The notes under the pieces were generated by a model that was given only the letters and a program-made list of their open reading frames with translations, was not told the origin of the DNA and did no database searches. A stretch of DNA of 14,637 bases from JBPCRW01 sp050996405 (GTDB taxonomy: Bacteria > Acidobacteriota > Blastocatellia > Pyrinomonadales > Pyrinomonadaceae), in the NCBI GenBank assembly GCA_050996405.1, contig JBPCRW010000266.1:1-14637 (forward strand), in the 5' to 3' direction. This document shows positions 1 to 7,127 of the stretch, one piece after another. How positions within the stretch are numbered: the first letter of the stretch is position 1; each line of letters begins with the position of its first letter. A program made the translations under genes and the position numbers.

Positions 1-185
1 AGCAAAGCCGGGTTCTCGTAATTGGCGGAAGCAAATATCTGAAAATCATATTCATCACTCAAATGACGACTGATTTGTCTGGCGTAATTATGAAAAGCCC
101 AGTTCTCCGAATCTATCACCAACGCTATCCGCGCCTTTTGCTTTGAATCTTTCGATTCCGAATATTTTTTATGCGTTTTTTTCAT
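1..185 (-). CDS. Glycosyltransferase, N-terminal part only (runs off the window)
   Basis: This is an open frame of 61 codons starting at an ATG at 185-183 and continuing past the left edge. After a basic, lysine-rich stretch of about 17 residues it reads RIALVIDSENWAFHNYARQI and then a second strand, DFQIFASANYE. This is the usual opening of a GT-B glycosyltransferase (GT4/GT1-like): the first beta strand of the Rossmann fold followed by a Trp-Ala-Phe helix start. I infer that it transfers a sugar in surface polysaccharide or glycolipid assembly. It lies 63 nt downstream of the membrane-protein gene and follows it in the same direction, so cotranscription is likely. No strong ribosome binding site is seen. 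The catalytic C-terminal half is outside the window, so donor and acceptor cannot be guessed. Confidence 0.7.
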   Translation of the reverse strand, partial: MKKTHKKYSESKDSKQKARIALVIDSENWAFHNYARQISRHLSDEYDFQIFASANYENPAL

Positions 186-248
186 CCAAGTTCTATCGGA
201 TTTCCCTGTAATTTGAAAAGTCGAGAAAGATTGCCGGCAATTTCTATA

Positions 249-1841
249 TTATTCTCTTTCAAAAGTCTGATTTGTAAATAATACATTAGCCGCGAAGATC
301 TCCGACAGTCTTCTATTTTTCAAAAATGACAAAATTTTCGATTGCAAAAGTGAAATTACCAATATTTGTATTATGAGCGTTGAAGGATACATAAACCGGT
401 AATCAGTTGCAACCGTAACAAGAAAGTAAGAAAGATAATATGAGAACGGAATAAGTAAAATACTTAAACGAAACAGCGCGTCAGATTTATTTTTTTTATT
501 CACAAAATCAAACAAAATTTTGAATGTGAATCCAATATTGATGACAAGCCATAAGGCATGAATATTTAATCCGTAAAGCAGATAACCGCTGCTTTTTATA
601 TTCTCAAAGAATTCGTATAAAGCACTTCTCAATCTTTTAAAATTCTGATTCGTATTAAGCGGCGCGTAATCAGTAATATCTTTAGTAATTACATAGTCGA
701 GAGATAATTGAGGATTCAGCGGAATAGTAAATTGATGTAACTTTATTTTTAATAATTGAGCCGGATAATTCTTCAACGCCGTCCAGTATTCTTTGCCTAA
801 TGCTTCATTGCTTTCCGTTGCCAAACGAAAGCAGGGAGGCGGAGAAGTTGCCGTCAACGGCTCAAGATTTTCCCAGCTATAAGATGTGGCATCAATGAAT
901 GATTTTGCCTTCGGACATTCTGCCCCGCCGGTAGAATCATTCCACAGAGCGAAATGAGAACCATCGTCGTTTCCAAAAAATACCATTGGAGAATCAATAT
1001 GATGCGCTGTTATTGGAAATTCGCCGCTTAATTCAGGATTAGATTTTAATAATAAAAATAATTCGTGTTCTTTAACACCGTCTTCCGTGTGCAAATCTTT
1101 TATATTAAAAATCCGAGTAATTCCGAATTGAACCAATAACGAGATACATAATGGTATAAACAAGAGCGAGAATGCTGTGATTTTTTTGATACCCGACAAA
1201 GACGGATTGATGTTTTTAAGAACTATTAATAATAAAGAAAACCCGATTATGGGAAGCACAATTATCGCGTTATGTCTTATAAGCGGAAGCAGCGAGGATA
1301 AACAGGCAATAAATAATAAATGAATTCCAAGACCACGAAATTTGTATTTTTCGGAATTGTTGTTTAACCATAAAAGATAGGCAATAATCCATAAAAAGAG
1401 AATTTCCGTCCAAACATCTTTCCAAAAAGTTACGGTGTAGAATAAAAACGGCGTTACCGGAATCAATAAAAAAAGCGGGACTAGCGTCGTGATTATGATT
1501 ATTTTTCTATTTGACTGCGGAAAAAAACTTATTAAGAACTGGCGGGTTAACGACCGAACGCCCAGAATCGCGGCAGCGCACTGCAGCAGAATCAGCAATC
1601 CGACATTTCCGCCGAGTTTAAGAACAAACGACAAAACAATAGCCATCAGAGGCGGATGCCAATTCGTAAACTTCTCATTTATTGCCTGACCATATTGATT
1701 AGCGGAATCATTTGAAAATAACCCCGGATAAAAAATTAACCAAATTAATAAAGCAATAAAAAATAATAAAAGTGTTTGCCAAAAATAACTACTTTCATAG
1801 AAAGACACTTTCGATGCTCTATTTAATTGATTATTAACCAT
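249..1841 (-). CDS. Polytopic membrane protein, GT-C-like glycosyltransferase candidate
   Basis: The product has 530 residues, starts at ATG 1841 and carries about ten hydrophobic segments spread over its length (for example residues 22-40, 66-92, 115-135, 145-158 and 172-208). The first external loop holds an acidic, polar motif, SNDSANQYGQA (43-53), followed by NWHPPL (60-65). Further on come FWKDVW (139-144) and LIRHNA (187-192). An Asp in the first loop, a His-Pro pair, a Lys-Asp motif before a helix and an Arg-His-Asn motif are the pattern I associate with GT-C-fold lipid-linked-sugar transferases such as DUF6020-type proteins. A hydrophilic segment at about residues 250-400 would face the periplasm. 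The likely role is transfer of a sugar from a polyprenyl-phosphate donor, which fits the DPM-like GT2 encoded upstream at 3002-3823. Family assignment is from motif memory only. It could also be a polymerase or another uncharacterised envelope protein. Confidence 0.6.
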   Translation of the reverse strand: MVNNQLNRASKVSFYESSYFWQTLLLFFIALLIWLIFYPGLFSNDSANQYGQAINEKFTNWHPPLMAIVLSFVLKLGGNVGLLILLQCAAAILGVRSLTRQFLISFFPQSNRKIIIITTLVPLFLLIPVTPFLFYTVTFWKDVWTEILFLWIIAYLLWLNNNSEKYKFRGLGIHLLFIACLSSLLPLIRHNAIIVLPIIGFSLLLIVLKNINPSLSGIKKITAFSLLFIPLCISLLVQFGITRIFNIKDLHTEDGVKEHELFLLLKSNPELSGEFPITAHHIDSPMVFFGNDDGSHFALWNDSTGGAECPKAKSFIDATSYSWENLEPLTATSPPPCFRLATESNEALGKEYWTALKNYPAQLLKIKLHQFTIPLNPQLSLDYVITKDITDYAPLNTNQNFKRLRSALYEFFENIKSSGYLLYGLNIHALWLVINIGFTFKILFDFVNKKNKSDALFRLSILLIPFSYYLSYFLVTVATDYRFMYPSTLIIQILVISLLQSKILSFLKNRRLSEIFAANVLFTNQTFERE

Positions 1842-1879
1842 TCTTTCTAGCCGTTCTTATATTTATTGATAAGCAATTT

Positions 1880-2038
1880 GGACAGAATTATTTTATAAGA
1901 TTTTTTCATCGCAGATTGACACAAATAAACACGAGATATTTTTTTGATAAAAACAAATCGTGATTTTTCTATCATTTCTTATCATGTATTTATCTGTGTC
2001 AACGCGAAGCGTGACGGTTCATAAAAATAATTTTGTCC
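1880..2038. repeat. Imperfect palindromic repeat unit A
   Basis: The outer arms are GGACAGAATTATTTTAT at the left (from 1880) and its near inverse ending at 2038. The inner arms are 1916-1937 and 1981-2002, which pair at 18 of 22 positions and are separated by 43 nt. A small GC-rich hairpin, ACGC-GAA-GCGT, sits at 2002-2012 in the right half. The left half is also homologous to the inverted right half of unit B, sharing the core CGCAGATnGACAC. The unit has no coding capacity. It resembles the short palindromic intergenic repeats (REP/BIME or MITE-like) known from many bacteria, but I cannot name a family. Confidence 0.7.
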
Positions 2039-2045
2039 GGTTATT

Positions 2046-2221
2046 TAAGCAGTCGCGCAAAATTAATCTTTATTTTTTTAGCCGCAGATTTTCACGGATG
2101 AACACCGGATAAAAACCAAAACAGATAAAACCAATTGTAAAAAAATCTTTCTTACACCTGAGTTAATCCGTGTCGATCTGCGGCTAAATATTCTTATAAA
2201 ATAATTCTGTGTGCCTGCTTA
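2046..2221. repeat. Imperfect palindromic repeat unit B
   Basis: The unit begins with TAAGCAG (2046-2052) and ends with its exact inverse CTGCTTA (2215-2221). The strongest inner arms are 2077-2099 and 2166-2188. They pair at 20 of 23 positions, the only mismatches being three adjacent central bases, with 66 nt between them. The arms contain TTTAGCCGCAGAT and end in CACGGAT. The right arm also carries the 19-nt word ACAGAATTATTTTATAAGA in inverse (2192-2210), identical to 1882-1900 in unit A. The two units therefore belong to one family and stand tandemly, 7 nt apart. Confidence 0.75.
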
Positions 2222-2280
2222 GTAATTAAGAATATATAATAAACTTTCTAAAATCTGGTGGATTTGCGTTTTCCTGCTCA

Positions 2281-3009
2281 TTAATTTTCATTCTTTTCAG
2301 CGATGAGTAACAAGTTTTTACCAATTGGCACAGGAATAATTTTTTCAAGTCGGCTGGTGACCGGAACAACAATTTTATCGTAAAGCGTAACTGCGCCAGC
2401 GTTCAGCGAATCCGATTTCAGAATTTTATATTTTGCATACCATGGAATAATTCCCGCAAAATCAAAGTATTTTGACTTGATTATATTAAAACCTGCCAAC
2501 TTGCATTTATTCTTGAGTTCGCTTTTGGTATATCTTCTGAAATGCCCGATTTTACGGTCAAATTCACCGTATAACCCCATCAAAGCGGGAACAAAGATAA
2601 AGCATCTCCCACCCTTTTCCAAAGTCTGATAGATAGTTTTGAGTTCGGTTAAATCATCTTCGATATGTTCCAATACATTAACATACACGATTGAATCCGG
2701 TTTTTGCCGAGCGGCAATTTCAGCTGCTGCTTTTGTAAAAACAGATTGATAAAGCTTTACTGCGGATTCTGATTTTAGCTGCAAAATATTATTTTGCAGC
2801 TGTCCAAACATTTCCGAAGGCTCGATTAAAGATAAAGTCTGTGGATTCTCTTGTAACAGCAGTTCGGAAAAGGAACCTGTTCCCGCCCCGACTTCAACAA
2901 AATGCTTGCCGAGAAAAGGACGAAATTCGTCTAATATCCATTCATGATAATTCATGGCAAAAGACATTGATTCTAAATCTCTGCCCGCATAAACAACTGT
3001 TTTATCCAT
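2281..3009 (-). CDS. Class I SAM-dependent methyltransferase
   Basis: The product has 242 residues. Motif I, VEVGAGTGSF (38-47), is the glycine-rich SAM loop, the acidic IEP at 62-64 would contact the ribose hydroxyls, and VNVLEHIEDD (110-119) is motif IV of the Methyltransf_11/23 type. PALMGLYGEFDRKIGHFRRY (141-160) is typical of soluble methyltransferases encoded beside GT2 sugar transferases, and the length is normal. The ATG overlaps the end of the upstream GT2 gene by 8 nt (ATGGATAA contains both the start and the stop), which points to translational coupling. It probably methylates a sugar, lipid carrier or small metabolite in the same envelope pathway. The acceptor is not predictable from the sequence. 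Confidence 0.88.
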   Translation of the reverse strand: MDKTVVYAGRDLESMSFAMNYHEWILDEFRPFLGKHFVEVGAGTGSFSELLLQENPQTLSLIEPSEMFGQLQNNILQLKSESAVKLYQSVFTKAAAEIAARQKPDSIVYVNVLEHIEDDLTELKTIYQTLEKGGRCFIFVPALMGLYGEFDRKIGHFRRYTKSELKNKCKLAGFNIIKSKYFDFAGIIPWYAKYKILKSDSLNAGAVTLYDKIVVPVTSRLEKIIPVPIGKNLLLIAEKNEN

Positions 3010-3823
3010 CTTTTAATCTCACTAATTCTATATTTTCTTTCGCCGATTTAATTTTTGGTTTCTCGATATAAGATTCATTCAGCCCGACGAACAACTTAAA
3101 TTTTAATAAATACCAGAGTGCCGCTAATCCATCCTTAAGTCCTATTTTTTTTCCTTCCTCGTAAGTCCTGCCGTAATAACTTATCGGAACTTCATAAATA
3201 GCGCACTTAAGTTTTGCCACTTTTGCAGTTACTTCTATTTCAAAACCGAAACCACTGGATGTAATAGTCATATTCCTGATTATCTCGCCTCGGAACGCTT
3301 TGTAACAAGTTTCGACATCACTTAAATTTATATTAGTTAAGCAATTAGAAAGAAAAGTTAATCCTTTATTTGCCAAATAATGATAAAAATAAAGAACTCG
3401 CGTTGCCTTCTTGACCATAAAGCGCGAACCGTAGACGACATCTGCTCGATTATTAATAATTGGAGTAATAATATCCAAAATATCCGCAGGGTCATACTCA
3501 AGGTCAGCATCTTGAATAATTACTATTTCTCCGATGGTTAGTGCAAAACCAGCTTTTAATGCAGAGGTTTTTCCTTCATTTTTAGGTTGACGAATATATT
3601 TAACGCGAGAACATTCAGCCGCCAAATTCTTAGCAATTTGCTGAGTATTATCAGTTGAGCAATCATCAATAATTACGAGTTCCAACAACTGCGGAATCTG
3701 CAAAACTCGTCGAACTATTTGAGAAAGAGTTTTCTCCTCATTATATACTGGCATTACTACCGACAAAAAGTATTGATTGTTTTTTTCTTTAACTGGAATA
3801 CTATTGTTTTGCTGAAAATTCAT
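3002..3823 (-). CDS. GT2 family glycosyltransferase, dolichyl/polyprenyl-phosphate mannosyltransferase-like
   Basis: The product has 273 residues and a GT-A fold. SVVMPVYNEE (21-30) is the first nucleotide-binding strand, IIDDCSTDNT (51-60) the UDP/GDP-binding acidic motif, QDADLEYDP (104-112) the metal-binding DxD motif, and YGSRF (131-135) is characteristic of the DPM1 branch. SDVETCYKAF (168-177) is the acceptor-site motif of that branch. No C-terminal transmembrane pair is present, so it is the soluble, DPM1-like form. The reaction would be transfer of a sugar from NDP-sugar to polyprenyl phosphate on the cytoplasmic face, providing the donor for GT-C enzymes such as the one at 249-1841. 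A GGAAAA purine run lies about 11 nt before the ATG. The next gene downstream overlaps its end. Confidence 0.9.
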   Translation of the reverse strand: MNFQQNNSIPVKEKNNQYFLSVVMPVYNEEKTLSQIVRRVLQIPQLLELVIIDDCSTDNTQQIAKNLAAECSRVKYIRQPKNEGKTSALKAGFALTIGEIVIIQDADLEYDPADILDIITPIINNRADVVYGSRFMVKKATRVLYFYHYLANKGLTFLSNCLTNINLSDVETCYKAFRGEIIRNMTITSSGFGFEIEVTAKVAKLKCAIYEVPISYYGRTYEEGKKIGLKDGLAALWYLLKFKLFVGLNESYIEKPKIKSAKENIELVRLKDG

Positions 3824-3971
3824 CTTTTACATTTTCCACTAAATAGTCGCGCAGATTTGATACGACATTTTCAATCACAGAATGCCTGTAAATACTGCAT
3901 TTCGCTGTCAAAAATATCGGACTAATCTTGCATGACCGCTGATGTGTCTTAATTTACATTAGAACAATAAC

Positions 3972-5450
3972 TTATACTAACGAACTGTAACAGATAATCG
4001 CGCCGAGGCAGGTAACGACAAACGCGCTGAAAAGCGGCAGGGTTTTGACTAATCTATTATTACTCAACGCCGGATTATCGAAAATTTTTCCGACATAAAG
4101 AAAAACCAGCCCGATAGTAATTAAAGTCGCCGCCAGCCCGACGCTGAAAACTAACGTCAAAATCAGTCCGTATCCAATGCGGTCAAGCGAAATTGCCGAC
4201 AGCATTAAAACCAGTGCCGACGGACACGGCAGCAATCCGCCGGAAATTCCGAGAACCAACAGATTGCGCCACGAAACATTTTTCGGCGGCAAATGACTAT
4301 GCGTCGAACCGCCGTGAGTGTGCGTCGAACCATTCTGCAATGGATAATTTTCAAGTTCTTCGAGCGTGTGGGTCGGGTCATCTTCGAGTAAATCCTGATG
4401 GGAATTTTTATTCCAGTTTAATAATGCGAATAAACGTTCTTTGAAAAGAACTAATCCGATAAATAAAACCAGTAATCCCGAAATAAAATTCAGGTAAGGC
4501 ATCAAGCGTTCGGGCAAAATATATTTTGAGGCGAAAAGAGTAACCAGTCCGAGCGCGAAAACGCCCAAGGTGTGTGTAATCGTGACGGTCGCGCCGAGAA
4601 ACGCCGCGTGCCGGATTGTTCCGCGCGAGCCGACTAAATACGCTCCGACGACTGTTTTGCCGTGTCCTGGGGACATCGCGTGCAGCGCGCCTAAACCGAA
4701 AGCAAGCAGCAATCCGAAAAGCGCGATTGGAAACGTGATTTCAGGCACGTTTATCAATTCCGCAAATTTGTCTTTTTCGACGGGCGTTGTAATATGCCCG
4801 TCACGATTTTGAAGCGTCTTGGCATTCGGCGGCAAAGGATTTGAAGTGTAGGAAAAATCCGCGCCGCGCTCGGCAAGCGGGGCTGACAAACTTTCCTGCG
4901 GATATACTTTCAACGCATCGGTCACGCCCGTTCCAAACGCCGTGCTGTCGAAAACGTTAATTCCGCTTGCGCGGTTAATGACAATTTCGTTCCAGCCGAT
5001 TCGTTCCGCGTTATTTTTATTTTCAAAGTGAACCCGATTTATAGAATTTGCGTCGGGCAAATCGCCCGTCAAAGTCCACTCTATTCTAAGCGTCGGCAAA
5101 TTTCCGGCACCGGGCAGAAAAACAGCATTATCTACTTGCGGGCGAAGCGCGACCGCGCCGCCGTTGACCGAAAGCGCAAGGTTAGCCGCATAACCTGGTG
5201 TAATCTTTTCGGCGTAAGCGCGAAGTTCTTCGGGTGAAATTGTATTATCTTTATTGCTGTCAATCGCGCTCGACGCTTGAAAAGTGGGAATTTCAGCCAA
5301 ATCCAAGACCTGAAATATTTTTATCTGAGATTTTTCAACTTCGAGCCGCGAAAATTGATTGACCGTGAAATTTCCTAAAGGATGAGCCGTTATAATTACG
5401 GCAAATGCCAGAATAAAAAACGCAACCGGCAAACTTCTCTGTTTTAGCAT
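3972..5450 (-). CDS. NicO/HupE-type nickel/cobalt transporter with exported EF-hand-bearing N-terminal domain
   Basis: The product has 492 residues. It opens with a signal sequence (hydrophobic 8-21) followed by AHPLGNFTVNQFSRLEV (22-38), the usual start of large NicO-family transporters. Residues about 39-235 form an exported domain that contains a textbook EF-hand loop, DSNKDNTISPEE (64-75), with ligands at D64, N66, D68, T70 and E75. From about 238 the NicO membrane domain follows with six predicted helices. HAMSPGHGKT (257-266) and THTLG (292-296) are the conserved metal-site motifs, and GLLPCPSAL (405-413) marks the second half. The cytosolic or loop segment at 361-386 is histidine-rich (THTHGGSTHSH). 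It probably moves Ni2+ or Co2+; import and efflux (RcnA-like) cannot be told apart here. An in-frame stop just upstream fixes the start near 5450, although the ribosome binding site is weak. It is the third gene after DUF4331 and TPR. Confidence 0.82.
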   Translation of the reverse strand: MLKQRSLPVAFFILAFAVIITAHPLGNFTVNQFSRLEVEKSQIKIFQVLDLAEIPTFQASSAIDSNKDNTISPEELRAYAEKITPGYAANLALSVNGGAVALRPQVDNAVFLPGAGNLPTLRIEWTLTGDLPDANSINRVHFENKNNAERIGWNEIVINRASGINVFDSTAFGTGVTDALKVYPQESLSAPLAERGADFSYTSNPLPPNAKTLQNRDGHITTPVEKDKFAELINVPEITFPIALFGLLLAFGLGALHAMSPGHGKTVVGAYLVGSRGTIRHAAFLGATVTITHTLGVFALGLVTLFASKYILPERLMPYLNFISGLLVLFIGLVLFKERLFALLNWNKNSHQDLLEDDPTHTLEELENYPLQNGSTHTHGGSTHSHLPPKNVSWRNLLVLGISGGLLPCPSALVLMLSAISLDRIGYGLILTLVFSVGLAATLITIGLVFLYVGKIFDNPALSNNRLVKTLPLFSAFVVTCLGAIICYSSLV

Positions 5451-5480
5451 AATCCGAAATTCCGTTTAAACTTATTTCTT

Positions 5481-5495
5481 ACTACTACTACTACT
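5481..5495. repeat. (ACT)5 trinucleotide run in the TPR-NicO spacer
   Basis: Five perfect ACT triplets (AGT on the transcribed strand) lie 31 nt upstream of the transporter ATG, in a 104-nt spacer. A simple repeat this close to a weak ribosome binding site could change leader length by slippage. No function is shown. Confidence 0.6.
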
Positions 5496-5554
5496 GCTGG
5501 AATTTACTGATTTTTACCGACACTTAAAACCAACAATATCTCCTTTTTGAAAAA

Positions 5555-6865
5555 CTATTGCAGTTCCTGTAACGCCGATTTTGCGACATCGGCTTGCAGC
5601 AAATCAAAAGCCGGATTAGTCTGCAAAGCCTTTTGCAAAAATTGTTTAGCTTCTTTTTTATTTCCCAGAGCTTTTTCAATCATTCCGGCGTGATAAAAAG
5701 TTCGCGCGTCTTTATCTTTTATCCGCAGGGCTTCGCTCATCGCCGCTTTCGCTTCGTCAAAACGACCTTTTTTATAGAGACACCAGGCGTAAATATCATC
5801 CGTCAAAACATCGTTTTGGATGCCGTGCATTCGCGCGGCAATCTCTAACGCTTCGTCGAGTTTCATATCATGGTCAGCCCAGAAAAGTGCCAGACGACGC
5901 TGGTCAGCGGTTAAATTGAGTTTTTGTTCGACAATCTCGACCAGTTTGTATTGCTCGTCAGCCTTTTCCGCATTGCCCGTTTTTTTATACAAATCGCCCA
6001 GCGCGATAACCGTTTCGGTCAGCGGAATGCGATTCTGCGCTTGCTCCAGAAATTTAATCGCGTTTTCGTAATCGCCGTTCGCCATTCTCGCCAGACCCTT
6101 TCCGGCAAGCGCGAAATGATAGTCGGGAAGTGTTTTTAAAGCAATGTCGTAGGCACTTTCGGCTTCTTTGTATCGCCCCGCTTTGAAATACTCGTTTCCC
6201 AGATGCACAATACACCAGGCGCGCCCTTCTTTATCCGACGGGTCGGCGATATTTGCCGCCGTCGTCATCGCTTGAATCGCGCCTTCCGTATCGCCATACA
6301 AAGAACGAACGTAAGAGACGCGGGCGTAAGATTCCATATTAGGTCTTAAATCAACCATTTTCTGAACGCTTTCAACCGCCTCATCATAATTTCCCAGTTC
6401 GACGTTCGCATCCGTCAACACGCCATAGACAAAAGCGTCTTGCGGATATTTTTGCCGCAAATTTTCACCCGCTTCGAGTGCGTCGGGAAAACGGTGAAAT
6501 GTCAAAAGCAAAGAAGCGTGCAGCTTTTGGGCATCTTCGTTTTGAGAATCAACTTCCAAAGCCTTGTCAACGGCGTTGACAGCCGTTTGATTCAAACGAA
6601 AATCTCCGTTTTCACGCGCTAAATGAATATACGCGGAAGCAAGCTGATTATAACCGGCTGGCAAATCGGGCGATTTTTCAATTAATTTTTGCGCGGCGGC
6701 AACCTTTGGATTCGTCGAAAATGAATTTTCTATGCTGTCAGCTTTAACAGATTGTTCGGCTGAAAGAGACGCGCTTTGTTTTGAACACGAAGCGTTTAAA
6801 AAAATCAGAAATGATAAAATTGCGATTGAGCCGGAGAAAGTTATAAAAGTTTTAATTGCTCGCAT
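5555..6865 (-). CDS. TPR-repeat lipoprotein
   Basis: The product has 436 residues when started at ATG 6865, which has AGGGG seven nt upstream. A TTG eight codons earlier (6889) is in frame but poorer, because the Shine-Dalgarno sequence would lie inside the gene. The N-terminus is hydrophobic (7-23) and ends in LNASC with Cys27, a lipobox that is acceptable except for Asn at -3, so the protein is likely a membrane-anchored lipoprotein. From about residue 45 to the end it is almost all helical tetratricopeptide repeats. Clear examples are ELGNYDEAVESV, KAGRYKEAESAY, ANGDYENAIKFL, KKGRFDEAKAAM and ALGNKKEAKQFL; I estimate eight or nine repeats. TPR solenoids bind partner proteins. Its position between DUF4331 and the NicO transporter suggests it scaffolds one or both at the envelope, which is inference. 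Confidence 0.85.
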   Translation of the reverse strand: MRAIKTFITFSGSIAILSFLIFLNASCSKQSASLSAEQSVKADSIENSFSTNPKVAAAQKLIEKSPDLPAGYNQLASAYIHLARENGDFRLNQTAVNAVDKALEVDSQNEDAQKLHASLLLTFHRFPDALEAGENLRQKYPQDAFVYGVLTDANVELGNYDEAVESVQKMVDLRPNMESYARVSYVRSLYGDTEGAIQAMTTAANIADPSDKEGRAWCIVHLGNEYFKAGRYKEAESAYDIALKTLPDYHFALAGKGLARMANGDYENAIKFLEQAQNRIPLTETVIALGDLYKKTGNAEKADEQYKLVEIVEQKLNLTADQRRLALFWADHDMKLDEALEIAARMHGIQNDVLTDDIYAWCLYKKGRFDEAKAAMSEALRIKDKDARTFYHAGMIEKALGNKKEAKQFLQKALQTNPAFDLLQADVAKSALQELQ

Positions 6866-7013
6866 GATGAGACCCCTGTTTTTTATCAATGCAGAAGGCG
6901 CGCACTTTAGTTCGGGCGCAAAGAATACACCCGACTATCGTTCGTGTTTCTGCAAAAATCATTTATCAAATTCCGTCCTCTTACTTAATTTAGAATTTGT
7001 GTTTTGAAAATTT

Positions 7014-7050
7014 AAGGACGAACCGAACCGGCTTGGTTTGGTTCGTCCTT
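7014..7050 (-). terminator. Strong hairpin between the DUF4331 and TPR genes
   Basis: The arms AAGGACGAACCGAACC (7014-7029) and GGTTTGGTTCGTCCTT (7035-7050) pair at 15 of 16 positions (the exception is a G-T type mismatch) around a 5-nt loop. Read on the minus strand it follows the DUF4331 stop by 78 nt and is followed by AAATTTTC, a poor U-tract. It is probably a terminator or attenuator for the DUF4331 transcript. It could also be an mRNA-stabilising or processing hairpin if the three genes are one operon. Confidence 0.6.
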
Positions 7051-7127
7051 ATCTAAAGTTAATTCAGAAGACTTTTTGAAAGAATCTTCATTTTAATAAC
7101 GCAATGAAAATTCTTTCCGGTCAACCG

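Larger units (their letters stand above)
1842..2280. other. 439-bp non-coding spacer, mostly repeat element
   Basis: No convincing reading frame is present. Most of the spacer (1880-2221) is taken up by two adjacent imperfect palindromic units, described separately. The remaining 59 nt next to the methyltransferase stop and 38 nt before the membrane-protein start are AT-rich without an obvious promoter. The membrane-protein start has only a weak AGAAAG purine stretch ahead of it. Confidence 0.7.

Noticed and set aside
1842..2280. Possible CRISPR or small RNA gene in the repeat-filled spacer
   Set aside because: The repeats are inverted and diverged with no regular spacers, and no cas genes are nearby. 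A palindromic repeat element explains the pattern.
3824..3971. Terminator after the NicO gene
   Set aside because: Only a short imperfect TCTTAAT/ATTAGA stem can be drawn, and no U-tract follows it. It is not strong enough to call.
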